Source: Granulicella mallensis
Lineage (GTDB): Bacteria > Acidobacteriota > Terriglobia > Terriglobales > Acidobacteriaceae
DNA length: 64,000 nucleotides
Assembly: GCF_014203225.1 (NCBI RefSeq)
Contig: NZ_JACHIO010000002.1
Span: 360,398 to 424,397 of the forward strand
Direction: 5' to 3'
The translations under genes were made by a program, and so were the position numbers. Below the pieces are notes generated by a model. That model worked only from the letters and a program-made list of their open reading frames with translations. It had not been told where the DNA came from and did no database searches. Positions 28,020 through 36,938 of this stretch are shown here, one piece after another (within the stretch, counting starts at the first letter, position 1; each line of letters begins with the position of its first letter).

Positions 28020-29093
28020 GTGACCAAGCCGCGCTTATTCTCTCTGACCTGTGCGATGTTCCTGCTTCTCGGAATCCTTGCTCCTGCTGCCGCACAGGCC
28101 GACACACCGACCTTTACCGTTGGCTGGTCCGTCTATGCCGGTTGGAACCCCTATTTCTACATGCAGAAGTCCGGCATTCTGAAAAAGTGGGCCGACAAGT
28201 ACGGCATCACCATCAAGGTTCAGCGCTTTGACTATGCGGCCTCACTCGATTCATTTGTAGCCAAGAACATCGATGCCTGCACCATGACCAACATGGAGGC
28301 GCTCGACATGCCGGCCGCCGCCGGTGTTGACTCCACCGCGATCATCGTCGGCGACTACAGCAACGGCAACGACGCAGTCCTGGTACGCAACGGTCTCAAC
28401 TTCGGCACGCTCCCCGGCAAGCCCATTATGCTGGTTCAGAAGACCGTATCCGAGTATCTGTTGGAGCGTGGCATGGTGCTCAACGGTCAGCAGGCGCAGC
28501 TCTCCAAGCTTCACCTCATTAACACCTCAGACTCCGACATCGTCGCAGCCTTCCTGAATAACAAGTCCAATCAGGCCGTCGTTACCTGGAAGCCTCTCGT
28601 CAGCCAGATTGTTGGCGATAAGAGTGTCCACTCGATCTTCGACTCTTCGAAGATTCCCGGCGAGATCATGGATCTTCTCGTCATCCGCACCGAACTGCTC
28701 AACACCCCCAATGGTCAGAAGTTCGCCAAGGCCATCACCGGCGCCTGGTACGAGACGATTCAGCAGGTCGCTTCAGGACAAGCTGCTGCCATCAAGTACT
28801 CCGCTGCGGCCTCCGGCGACTCCACCGACTCCTACAAAGAGCAGCTCAAGACCACAGCCCTCTTCGCTACACCCAAGTCCGCCGTGGACTTTACCACCAG
28901 CCCCGACCTTCAGAAGAAGATGGACCTGGTTCGCCAGTTCTGCTTTACGCACGGCCTGCTTGGCCAGGGCATCAAGTCCGTCGATGACGTAGCTATCGCC
29001 TACCCAAATGGCGCGATTCAGGGCAAGAAAGATCGCGTCCGCTTCCGCTTCAACGCGGCCTACATGCAGGCTGCCCAACAAGGAAAGCTCTAG
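28020..29093 (+). CDS. ABC importer substrate-binding protein, urea-carboxylase-linked type
   Basis: A 357-residue periplasmic binding protein of the nitrate/taurine (NMT1/SsuA-like) class. The signal peptide covers about 1-27 and ends AAAQA. The mature part starts TFTVGWSVYAGWNPYFYM and has YAASLDSFVAKNIDACTMTNMEAL, typical of the binding protein found in urea-carboxylase gene regions. In guanidine-using bacteria such importers lie beside the carboxylase, so guanidine or urea is the expected ligand. The GTG at 28020 has GAGGTG nine bases upstream; an upstream in-frame GTG at 28008 lacks a good site. The permease gene starts 6 bp after its stop. Confidence 0.86.
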   Translation: MTKPRLFSLTCAMFLLLGILAPAAAQADTPTFTVGWSVYAGWNPYFYMQKSGILKKWADKYGITIKVQRFDYAASLDSFVAKNIDACTMTNMEALDMPAAAGVDSTAIIVGDYSNGNDAVLVRNGLNFGTLPGKPIMLVQKTVSEYLLERGMVLNGQQAQLSKLHLINTSDSDIVAAFLNNKSNQAVVTWKPLVSQIVGDKSVHSIFDSSKIPGEIMDLLVIRTELLNTPNGQKFAKAITGAWYETIQQVASGQAAAIKYSAAASGDSTDSYKEQLKTTALFATPKSAVDFTTSPDLQKKMDLVRQFCFTHGLLGQGIKSVDDVAIAYPNGAIQGKKDRVRFRFNAAYMQAAQQGKL

Positions 29094-29098
29094 CGCTT

Positions 29099-29959
29099 AT
29101 GGCGAACCTTTCCCCATTCGACATCCAGGCGCGGCCTAACCGGCTGCTGATGCAGGCGTTCTCCTGTCTCATCTTCATTGTGTGCATCGGCTTCTATATG
29201 CAGACTTCGATCAGCCGGCATCGCGAGAATCCTGAAGACCGCATCGTCCCCAGCGGACACCAGCTTCTCGCCGGCATTCGTTCCGCTGTCCTTGAGCCTG
29301 CGGAAGAGGATGATTACATCCCCGCCGACAACGCCTCTACGTGGGAGCGGGTTCATCATTCCATGATCTGGAAGGACACAGTATCGAGCGGCCGTCGCTT
29401 CTTCATCAGCCTCTTCCTTCTGATTCCTGCTGTGATCCTCGCCCTTCACATCGGTCTCTTCCCCTGGTTTGGCGCCGGGTTCCTGCGCTTCGTCCTCTTC
29501 TTCGATAAGATCGTCGCTCTTTCGCTTCTGCCGATTCTCTTCATCGTCTTCGGCATCGACGAGTGGTCCAAGATCGCTCTTGTCGTCATAGGCGTCGCGC
29601 CCACCATGATCCTCGATGTAACCCAGATGGTGAAGGCCGTACCCCAGGAGCAGATCGTCAAAGCCTTCACCCTGGACGCCAACAACTTCGACGTCGCCTA
29701 CCGCGTCGTCTTCCGGCAGATCCTGCCGCAGGTCATCAACAGCCTTCGCCTCAACCTCAAGCCCATGATGCTCTTCCTCTTCGCCGGAGAGATGATCGCC
29801 GCCTCCGATGGCCTGGCCTATCGCATCGCCATCATGCGTCGCCACATGGGCATGGACATCATTCTTCCCTACGTCCTCTGGGTTGCCTTTCTTCTCTTCC
29901 TCATCGACTTTTCTCTGCGCGTGATCAACAGGAGGCTGCATCCATGGTTTCAGGCTTGA
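29099..29959 (+). CDS. ABC importer permease
   Basis: A 286-residue inner-membrane protein with a first membrane segment at about 17-35, a soluble stretch (about 38-100) and a cluster of further segments from about 103 on. The cytoplasmic coupling loop is visible as EQIVKAFTLDANNFDVAYRV (about 181-200) followed by VFRQILPQVINSLR, the EAA-type motif of binding-protein-dependent permeases. It matches the permease found with the urea-carboxylase-linked binding protein. Its 3-prime end overlaps the ATPase gene by 16 bp, indicating translational coupling. Confidence 0.87.
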   Translation: MANLSPFDIQARPNRLLMQAFSCLIFIVCIGFYMQTSISRHRENPEDRIVPSGHQLLAGIRSAVLEPAEEDDYIPADNASTWERVHHSMIWKDTVSSGRRFFISLFLLIPAVILALHIGLFPWFGAGFLRFVLFFDKIVALSLLPILFIVFGIDEWSKIALVVIGVAPTMILDVTQMVKAVPQEQIVKAFTLDANNFDVAYRVVFRQILPQVINSLRLNLKPMMLFLFAGEMIAASDGLAYRIAIMRRHMGMDIILPYVLWVAFLLFLIDFSLRVINRRLHPWFQA

Positions 29960-30936
29960 GCACGCTCGAAATGACACCTCCCTTAAACGCCGCGAGAGAG
30001 ACGAAATCTCTCGACACCATGACGACTGCGCCTGTCCGTACGGCCACCGCTATTCATATTGACGACGTCTCCGTCTCCTTCCCCACGGGACGTAAGGGAT
30101 GCCGCACAGTATTGGAGAACATCTCGCTCGATATCGAAGAAGGCGAGTTCGTCGTTCTGCTCGGAGAGACCGGCTGCGGAAAGAGCACGCTGCTCCGCCT
30201 GATCCTCGGTCAGGATCGTCCTACCTCCGGGCGTATCTCCGTTGCAGGCAGTCTCGTGCAGCGAGTCGATGCCCGCTCCAGCTACGTTCCGCAAAAGTAC
30301 TCCCTCTTCCCCGACCGCACCGTTCTCGAGAACCTCGCCATGGGACCGGAGACTTCCAAGTACCACATCCTCGGTCGTCTACTCCCCAGCTTCCGCGCCT
30401 TCCGCCGCCAAGTCCGCGAAGAGGCGCTTCGTCAGCTTAGCCACATGGGACTACAGGCATCGGACGCCGCGAAGTATCCACATCAGCTCTCCGGCGGCAT
30501 GCAGCAGCGCGTAGCGATCGCGCAGGCACTCATGATGAAGTCTCGTGTCTTGCTGATGGACGAGGCCTTCAGCGCACTCGATCCTGCTACCCGCTCTAAC
30601 CTGCAACGCCTGCTGCGCACCGTCTGGGGAGAGACCAAACCTACGGTCGTCTTTGTCACCCACAACACGGCTGAAGCTCTCATCCTCGGAACCCGCGTGA
30701 TCGTTCTCGCTCGTCAGAGCCGCGAAGACCACTGCGGCTCGCGCGTCGCTCTCGACATGAAGCTTCCCGCCTCCGGCATGAGCCTGCGCAACAACGGCCA
30801 GCAATTCCTCGATCTCGTCGAGCACGTCGAGCGTTTCTCTCGCGGAGATCACCACGCCCCTTCTGCCGACCTCGACGCCGCCAACGGTCCTTACGAATCA
30901 CCTAACGCCTTCCCCTCAAATGGAGAGACGCTGTGA
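29944..30936 (+). CDS. ABC importer ATP-binding protein
   Basis: A 330-residue nitrate/taurine-type ATPase. The chosen ATG at 29944 has AGGAGG eight bases upstream, inside the permease gene; the open frame continues further upstream but only as a shadow of the permease. Walker A is GETGCGKST, the signature is LSGGMQQR, Walker B is VLLMDEAFSALD and the switch histidine is in VFVTHN. A 33-residue N-terminal extension precedes the nucleotide-binding domain, and a C-terminal tail of about 60 residues follows it. The last 4 nt overlap the GTG start of the PSD1 gene, so importer and PSD1 protein are probably made from one mRNA. Confidence 0.9.
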   Translation: MVSGLSTLEMTPPLNAARETKSLDTMTTAPVRTATAIHIDDVSVSFPTGRKGCRTVLENISLDIEEGEFVVLLGETGCGKSTLLRLILGQDRPTSGRISVAGSLVQRVDARSSYVPQKYSLFPDRTVLENLAMGPETSKYHILGRLLPSFRAFRRQVREEALRQLSHMGLQASDAAKYPHQLSGGMQQRVAIAQALMMKSRVLLMDEAFSALDPATRSNLQRLLRTVWGETKPTVVFVTHNTAEALILGTRVIVLARQSREDHCGSRVALDMKLPASGMSLRNNGQQFLDLVEHVERFSRGDHHAPSADLDAANGPYESPNAFPSNGETL

Positions 30937-33900
30937 AGAACCTTCGTATCCCCACTCAAACCTTTATCCGTATCCTCGGGGCTTGTAGCTTCGTCACGAT
31001 CAGCTTCCTGGCTGCCAGCAATACCACCGTTCACGGACAAGCGAACGCCCATGCCGCCGCCACGCCGTCAGCCGAGGACAACACTCAATACTTCACGCAG
31101 AAGGTTCGCCCTGTTCTCGCTCAGCGTTGCTACCAGTGCCACACCACTGAGATGGCCGGCGGTCTGCGTCTGGACTCTCTCGACGGCGTACTGAAGGGTG
31201 GCGACTCCGGCCCTGCAATGGTTCCCGGCGATCCCGAGAAGAGCCTCCTCATCAAAGCTGTTCGCCAGACCGGCGATCTCAAGATGCCCCCCAAGGGCGA
31301 CAAGCTCGCCGACGGAGACATTGCCGACCTCGTCGAATGGGTTCGACGTGGAGGCTCCTGGGATAGCGCTGAACCCTCCAAGCCCGTCGTAGCCCTGCTG
31401 ACCTCAGCCCAGGCAAAAGGCACGCCCGGCGACGACTTCTTCGAGACCAAAGTGCGCCCCATCCTCGCCAACTCCTGCGGCTCCTGCCATCAGGACCGTG
31501 CAGCAGGCGGCCTCAGCCTTACCTCCCGCGAGTCCATCCTCAAGGGTGGCGACACTGGCCCTGCCATCGTCTCCGGCGATCCCGAAAAGAGCCTTCTTAT
31601 CCAGGCCGTTCACCAGACAGGCGAGCTCAAGATGCCGCCCAAGGGCACCAAGCTGACCGCCGACGAGATTCAGGTTCTCTCCGACTGGATTCGCATGGGC
31701 GCTCCCTGGCCCCAGAGCACTGCGGCGGTTCGTCCTGCGGGCAAGCAGATCACCGACGACATGCGTAAGTTCTGGTCCTTCGTTCCCCTGCAGGAACCGA
31801 CGGTTCCCGAGATCAAGGATGCCCAGCTCAAGGCCTGGGCCAAGACCGACATCGATCACTTTGTTCTCGCGAAGCTTGAAGAAAAGGGCCTCAAACCTGC
31901 GCCTATGGCCGACAAGCGCACCCTCATCCGTCGCGCCACGCTCGACCTCATCGGCCTGCCGCCCACGCCTGAAGAGATTGAGGCCTTCGAAAAGGACAAC
32001 ACCCCCGACGCGTTCGCCAAGGTCGTCGATCGCCTTCTGGCCTCACCACATTATGGAGAACGCTGGGGCCGTCACTGGCTCGATGTCGCACGCTACGGCG
32101 ACGATGATATCCGTGGCCTCGATCCGCGTGGCCGTGGCTACATGCCGCTCGATGGAGCCTGGGTCTATCGCGACTGGGTCATCAAGTCCATCAACCAGGA
32201 CATGCCCTACGACCAGTTCGTAAAACGGCAGCTCGCCGGCGATCTCATGTCCAACCATCCCACGGCCGAAGATCTCAAGGGGACGGGCTTCCTCGGCGGT
32301 GCACCCTGGATCTGGGATCAGGCAGAGCCGATTCAAGGCCGCGCAGACGAACGCAATGAGCGCATCGATGCCGTCACTCGCGGTTTCCTCGGAATGACCG
32401 TAGCCTGCGCTCGCTGCCACGATCACAAGTACGACCCCATCCTGGCCAAGGACTACTACGCACTCGGCGGAGTCTTCGCGAACTCCACCTATAAAGAGTA
32501 CAACTTCGTACCCGACTCCGAAGTCAACTTCTGGCGCGAGAAGTTCAAGCAAGCCAACAGCAAGGAAGATGCCTCGCAGGAGTACACCAAGACCGCGGGA
32601 GAGCAGCTTTCTAAAGCCTATGCCGCCCAGAGCTCTGCCTACATGGTTGCTGCCTGGCGAGTCGCAGGAAAGCCCAAGATGAAGTCTGAAGACGCTGCCG
32701 ATCAGGCTCGTCTCGATCCCGAACTTCTGGATCGCTGGGTAAAGTTCCTCGCCAAGAAGCCTCTCTACTATCCCTACCTCAAGGATTGGCAGCTCATGAT
32801 CGCGGAGGGAGGCTCGGAGGATCAGGCCAAGTTCCTCGCCAGCTCCTTCCAGCAGCGGATTCTCGATCTCGAACTCAAGAACAAAGCCATCGAGGACGAG
32901 AACGACAAGATCAAAGCGAAGGCTGGTGTTCCCACCCGGCGCGAAAAAGACGTCAAGCCAAATCAGTTCGATACCTACGATGAGTTCTGCCCAGGCTGCA
33001 CGCTGGAGCTCAAGGTCCTTCCCCCTGAGGAAGCCAATCTCTATACCGACCTCTTTGTCCGTAGCCTCAGCTCGGGCGATGAAGAAGGTCGCGGCGATCC
33101 AGCTCTCTTCAGCTTCCGCGGCTGGGAACTCACCCGTCGCCTCGGTCCCGTCGAACAGGCCTATCTCACCTCGCTGCAAGGCGACGGTGGTGGTGGCCGC
33201 CGTGGTGCCCCCAAGGACGTTCCGGAGATGTATCCCTTCGTCCATGGCATGGCCGACAAACCCAAGCTCGTAGACATCGCGCTCGACCTGCGTGGTAACC
33301 CCCACGCCCAGGGCGACGTCGTTCCGAGAGCCTTTCTCACCGTCCTGGGACCTGCAGGGAAAAAACCCTACACCCAGGGAAGCGGAAGACTTCAGCTCGC
33401 AGACGATATCATCGCCAGCCCGATCGCCAGCCGCGTCTTCGTGAATCGGGTCTGGAAGTGGCACTTCGGCACGGGTATCGTCAATACGCCGGATAACTTC
33501 GGCGTCATCGGCGATCCGCCCTCCGATCCGGCACTACTCGAGTATCTTGCCACGCAGTTCCAGAAGAACGGCATGTCGCTCAAGAAGCTGCAGCGCATGA
33601 TCATGCTCTCCGCCGTCTATCAGCAGAGCAGCAAGGAGACTCCGGACGAGCACGTCAAGGATCCCCTCAACCGCTTCTACTCGCACTTCTCGCTGCAACG
33701 CCTCGACGCCGAACAACTTCGTGACTCCATCCTCTTCGTCGCAGGAGATCTCGACACCAAGGAGACAGGTGGCCCAGCCACAGCGCTCGGCATCGATAAC
33801 GACAAGCGCACGGTCTATGCCAAGGTCAGCCGCTTCCGCATCGATCCGTTCCTGCAGGCCTTCGACTTCCCCAACCCGACGTTCACGGCGGAACAGCGCT

Positions 33901-34199
33901 TCTCTACGAACGTGCCCGTCCAGCGCCTCTACTTCATGAACGATCCCTTCGTGTACAAGCAGGCGGAGGTACTCTCCAACCGTGTCTATCCGAAGGGTGA
34001 CGACGCAGCCCGCATTACGGAGACCTACCGCCTCCTCTTCGGCCGCGCCCCAACTCCCGCTGAGCTTCAGGCCGGCATTGATTTCCTGAAGACGACTCCG
34101 GATAAACCCGGCTATATGGTCAACCAGGAACCGATCAGCGCATGGAAGGAATATTGCCGCGTTCTCTTCAGTTCCAACGAATTCGAGTTTCTCAACTAA
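30933..34199 (+). CDS. PSD1 multi-haem surface protein (DUF1549/DUF1553)
   Basis: A 1088-residue exported protein. A signal anchor or signal peptide (about 10-36) is followed by two planctomycete-type cytochrome c domains with haem motifs CYQCH (66-70) and CGSCH (182-186). A DUF1549 domain (about 275-490) contains GRHWLDVARY and a third CxxCH in CARCHDHKYDP, and a DUF1553 domain covers the C-terminal third. The biochemical role of the family is unknown; it is nearly always next to a DUF1501 gene, as here. Its GTG start overlaps the ABC ATPase stop by 4 nt, which links it to uptake of a nitrogen compound. The third CxxCH may not bind haem. Confidence 0.88.
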   Translation: MKNLRIPTQTFIRILGACSFVTISFLAASNTTVHGQANAHAAATPSAEDNTQYFTQKVRPVLAQRCYQCHTTEMAGGLRLDSLDGVLKGGDSGPAMVPGDPEKSLLIKAVRQTGDLKMPPKGDKLADGDIADLVEWVRRGGSWDSAEPSKPVVALLTSAQAKGTPGDDFFETKVRPILANSCGSCHQDRAAGGLSLTSRESILKGGDTGPAIVSGDPEKSLLIQAVHQTGELKMPPKGTKLTADEIQVLSDWIRMGAPWPQSTAAVRPAGKQITDDMRKFWSFVPLQEPTVPEIKDAQLKAWAKTDIDHFVLAKLEEKGLKPAPMADKRTLIRRATLDLIGLPPTPEEIEAFEKDNTPDAFAKVVDRLLASPHYGERWGRHWLDVARYGDDDIRGLDPRGRGYMPLDGAWVYRDWVIKSINQDMPYDQFVKRQLAGDLMSNHPTAEDLKGTGFLGGAPWIWDQAEPIQGRADERNERIDAVTRGFLGMTVACARCHDHKYDPILAKDYYALGGVFANSTYKEYNFVPDSEVNFWREKFKQANSKEDASQEYTKTAGEQLSKAYAAQSSAYMVAAWRVAGKPKMKSEDAADQARLDPELLDRWVKFLAKKPLYYPYLKDWQLMIAEGGSEDQAKFLASSFQQRILDLELKNKAIEDENDKIKAKAGVPTRREKDVKPNQFDTYDEFCPGCTLELKVLPPEEANLYTDLFVRSLSSGDEEGRGDPALFSFRGWELTRRLGPVEQAYLTSLQGDGGGGRRGAPKDVPEMYPFVHGMADKPKLVDIALDLRGNPHAQGDVVPRAFLTVLGPAGKKPYTQGSGRLQLADDIIASPIASRVFVNRVWKWHFGTGIVNTPDNFGVIGDPPSDPALLEYLATQFQKNGMSLKKLQRMIMLSAVYQQSSKETPDEHVKDPLNRFYSHFSLQRLDAEQLRDSILFVAGDLDTKETGGPATALGIDNDKRTVYAKVSRFRIDPFLQAFDFPNPTFTAEQRFSTNVPVQRLYFMNDPFVYKQAEVLSNRVYPKGDDAARITETYRLLFGRAPTPAELQAGIDFLKTTPDKPGYMVNQEPISAWKEYCRVLFSSNEFEFLN

Positions 34200-34289
34200 T
34201 CGCACGGCTATAGCGGGTCCGGTCGCTTTCAGACAGGTCCCAGGCATTCGAAAGTACTAGAAATTTTGCTCGAACCAGGAGATCAGACT

Positions 34290-35771
34290 ATGTCTTGTCA
34301 GAAGCCGAAACCTATCAATCGTCGTGATGCCCTCCGTAAGATTGGCGGCGGATTCGCCATGATGAGCTTCGCCGGTATGCTCGGCGAGTCTCTCGCAGAG
34401 GCTGAAACTCTCAACGCGAAGAACCCCGGCTCGGTCGCCGCGGACACGGCTGCCACCAATCCCTGGATGCTCCGCGATCCGCACTTCAAGCCCAAGGCCA
34501 AGCACGTCATCTTCCTGTTCATGAACGGCGGCCTGTCCCACATCGACAGTTTCGACAACAAGCCGATGCTCACCAAGTACCACGGACAGCCCATGCCCGG
34601 CGGCGATCTGGGCCACGAGCGCAAGACCGGCACCCTGATGAAGTCTCCCTTCGAGTTCTCTCGCTACGGCAAGAGCGGCCTCGAAGTCTCGGAGCTCTTC
34701 CCTAATGTAGGGGCCTGCGCCGACGACATCTGCGTCGTCAAATCCGTCTTCACGGAGATTCCCAACCACGAGCCCGCGCTCATCATGATGAACACCGGCG
34801 CGAATATCATTGGCCGCCCCTCCATGGGCTCCTGGCTCACCTATGGCCTCGGTACGACCAATAAAAATCTTCCTGGCTTTGTGGTTCTCTGCCCCAAGGT
34901 TCCCACCACCGTGGGTCCGCCGCTCTGGAGCTCTGGTTTCCTTCCTGCCGTCAACCAGGCGACTTATGTGACGAGCGACACGAGTTCGAAAGACTTCGAT
35001 CCCTACAAGCTGATTCCTGACATCCACAACTCGAAGTACGACATCACGCAGCAGCGCAAGGAACTGGAACTCGTCAAGAAGCTGGATTCTCTCAACGAAG
35101 AAGAGACCTACGGCAACGTAGCGGATGCTGATCCCCAGCTCGAAGCCACGATCGGCTCGATGGAGACGGCCTATCGCATGCAGACCGAAGCCCCCGACGT
35201 CTTTGATGTTCGCAAAGAGTCTGCGGCGACCATCAAGATGTACGGCGAAGGCTCAACGGCTCGCGGATGTCTTACCGCCGCCCGCCTCATCGAGCGCGGT
35301 GTCCGCATGGTCCAGGTCTACTACTCCGCTGGCGATCCCTGGGATGCGCACCAGGACATCCAGGCCCACCGTAAAAATGCGAAGGACTCCGATCAGCCCT
35401 TCGCTGCCCTCATCAAGGATCTAAAGGCTCGTGGTCTTCTCGATGAGACCATCATCGTCTGCGGTTCGGAGTTCGGCCGTACCCCGGTCGTTGAACTCGG
35501 CGGCGCGGGCACGCACGCTGGACGCGACCACAACCCTCACGGCTTCACGATGTGGCTCGCAGGCGGCGGTGTCAAAGGCGGCATGACCTATGGCGCTACC
35601 GATGACTTCGGCTGGAAGGTGGTCGACAAACCCGTCCATGTCCATGACATCCACGCTACGATCCTTTACCTCATGGGTATCGATCACACCAAGCTCACCT
35701 TCCGCTCCAGCGGCCGCGACTTCCGCCTCACCGACGTTGCTGGAAACGTCATTCACGACATCATCGCCTAA
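34290..35771 (+). CDS. DUF1501 Tat-exported protein
   Basis: A 493-residue protein with a twin-arginine signal (NRRDALRKIGGGFAMM, about 9-24) and a phosphatase/sulfatase-like fold of the DUF1501 family. Landmarks are FLFMNGGLSHIDSFD, VCGSEFGRTP and AGRDHNPHGF. The ATG at 34290 has AGGAG eight bases upstream and places the twin arginine correctly. Members are partners of PSD1 proteins in Planctomycetota and Acidobacteriota, with no settled activity. The 90-bp gap after the PSD1 stop has no terminator, so the two are probably co-transcribed. A strong terminator follows. Confidence 0.88.
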   Translation: MSCQKPKPINRRDALRKIGGGFAMMSFAGMLGESLAEAETLNAKNPGSVAADTAATNPWMLRDPHFKPKAKHVIFLFMNGGLSHIDSFDNKPMLTKYHGQPMPGGDLGHERKTGTLMKSPFEFSRYGKSGLEVSELFPNVGACADDICVVKSVFTEIPNHEPALIMMNTGANIIGRPSMGSWLTYGLGTTNKNLPGFVVLCPKVPTTVGPPLWSSGFLPAVNQATYVTSDTSSKDFDPYKLIPDIHNSKYDITQQRKELELVKKLDSLNEEETYGNVADADPQLEATIGSMETAYRMQTEAPDVFDVRKESAATIKMYGEGSTARGCLTAARLIERGVRMVQVYYSAGDPWDAHQDIQAHRKNAKDSDQPFAALIKDLKARGLLDETIIVCGSEFGRTPVVELGGAGTHAGRDHNPHGFTMWLAGGGVKGGMTYGATDDFGWKVVDKPVHVHDIHATILYLMGIDHTKLTFRSSGRDFRLTDVAGNVIHDIIA

Positions 35772-35801
35772 CCGGAAGACCCGTTCTCAGGCACATCAAA
35801 G

Positions 35802-35847
35802 CGCCACCCAACGATGTCGATACTTCCATCATCGTTGGGTGGCGTTT
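35802..35847 (+). terminator. Intrinsic terminator after the DUF1501 gene
   Basis: A perfect 15-bp stem (35802-35816 with 35830-35844) with a 13-nt loop and a short TTT follows. It ends the importer-PSD1-DUF1501 transcription unit, so the cytochrome gene at 35898 likely has another promoter or depends on read-through. Confidence 0.75.
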
Positions 35848-35897
35848 ATGATGAGACACAAATTACCTTGATCCCAATCCTCAATTTGAATGGACCC

Positions 35898-36374
35898 ATG
35901 AAGCACCTGCCAGCCATCCTTCTGCTTTCGACGCTAGTCCTCGCGGGCTGCCGCGCTACCCCTCCCTCGCCAACCGAAACCAAGGTCGCGTACTGGACCA
36001 AGCACCACATCACCGTCGGGGGCAAAAAGGATATCAATCCGATCAAGGCGAGCGCCGAAAACATCGAAGAAGGAAAAGAGCTCTTTACTTCCTACTGCAT
36101 GGTCTGCCATGGCCTCGACGGCCAGAACACCGGCGTCCCCTTCGCCGCGGCCGTCTCTCCCCCGGTCCCCTCGCTCGCTCTGCCCCAGGTTCAGGCTTAC
36201 ACCGACGGCCAGCTCAAGTGGATCATCAAGAACGGCATCTACCCTTCCGGCATGCCCCCGTCCAACGGCGATTTCTCCAATGATGAGATGTGGCAGATGG
36301 TTCTCTACATTCGCCATCTCCCCAAGGCCGGCAGCCTCGGCAGCCCTGTTGTCTATAACGGTTCCTCAAAGTAA
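35898..36374 (+). CDS. Lipoprotein mono-haem cytochrome c
   Basis: A 158-residue class I cytochrome c. The ATG at 35898 opens a lipoprotein signal with the lipobox LVLAGC (lipid cysteine at residue 18). The haem motif is CMVCH (67-71) and the axial methionine is probably in YPSGMPPSNGD. It would be tethered to the periplasmic face of a membrane and carry electrons, possibly to or from the PSD1 haem domains. An upstream in-frame ATG lies inside the terminator and is rejected. Confidence 0.86.
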   Translation: MKHLPAILLLSTLVLAGCRATPPSPTETKVAYWTKHHITVGGKKDINPIKASAENIEEGKELFTSYCMVCHGLDGQNTGVPFAAAVSPPVPSLALPQVQAYTDGQLKWIIKNGIYPSGMPPSNGDFSNDEMWQMVLYIRHLPKAGSLGSPVVYNGSSK

Positions 36375-36406
36375 AACGCACAAGCCAACCGGCTTGTGCG
36401 TTTCTT
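36374..36406. terminator. Bidirectional terminator between convergent cytochrome genes
   Basis: A 13-bp stem including A/T flanks (36374-36386 with 36391-36403) and a 4-nt loop. It serves both the rightward lipoprotein cytochrome and the leftward cytochrome that ends at 36426. Confidence 0.8.
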
Positions 36407-36425
36407 CATGGCCAAGTATGACGTT

Positions 36426-36854
36426 CTACTGCGCGACTGCTGGCGGCATGATCGCTCCTGCTTTGATCCAGTCCGTCACGGTCTTGATATCGTCATCCGA
36501 AAGCTTTGACTTGTTCGGGGGCATGTCCTTGGGATCATTCGCTGGACCTTCATGACGGATCAATGTGAGTAGCAGAGACTTTGCCGGATCTCCCGGCACT
36601 ACCACCGCGCCATCACGTCCGCCCTTCAGCAGAGCCTCGCGGGTATCCATATTCAATCCTCCGCGATGGTTCGGTCCCCCGTGGCAACGGGCGCAATTCG
36701 TGTCGAAGATTGGCTTGACGCGCGTTGTGTAGAACTCAGGCTTCGCGGTATCCTCTCGAGCCTGAACGGATGTCGAGTTGAAACCGACGGATACAGATAC
36801 CAGAGCCGCAATGCTGAACCCCATCAAGCCAATAAGACCAACACCTGACTTCAT
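36426..36854 (-). CDS. Single-domain planctomycete-type cytochrome c
   Basis: A 142-residue exported protein with a hydrophobic segment (about 5-30) and one PSCyt1-type cytochrome domain: haem motif CARCH (54-58), a GGLNMDTREALLKGG stretch and DMPPNKSKLSDDD with the likely axial Met. The ATG at 36854 has AGGAGG upstream and was preferred over earlier in-frame ATGs. It resembles one cytochrome repeat of the PSD1 protein as a free unit, so it could be its electron partner. It is convergent with the lipoprotein cytochrome. Confidence 0.85.
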   Translation of the reverse strand: MKSGVGLIGLMGFSIAALVSVSVGFNSTSVQAREDTAKPEFYTTRVKPIFDTNCARCHGGPNHRGGLNMDTREALLKGGRDGAVVVPGDPAKSLLLTLIRHEGPANDPKDMPPNKSKLSDDDIKTVTDWIKAGAIMPPAVAQ

Positions 36855-36938
36855 ATTCCTCCTCATAGATCGAAGAAACTTCGATGATGCAAGATCTAAA
36901 GATAGACTACCGATGCCTTGTCCTGAAGCCATTCGCTG

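Noticed and set aside
29563..29943. Upstream extension of the ABC ATPase gene
   Set aside because: The extra 127 codons lie inside the permease gene in another frame and have low-complexity His/Arg-rich composition; a strong AGGAGG supports the start at 29944.
29090..29977. 295-codon leftward open frame opposite the permease
   Set aside because: It is an acidic His/Asp/Glu-rich shadow of the permease, whose membrane segments and coupling loop are clear.
32043..33464. 473-codon leftward open frame opposite the PSD1 gene
   Set aside because: It mirrors the DUF1549 coding region, where CxxCH and other family motifs are on the plus strand; composition typical of a shadow frame.
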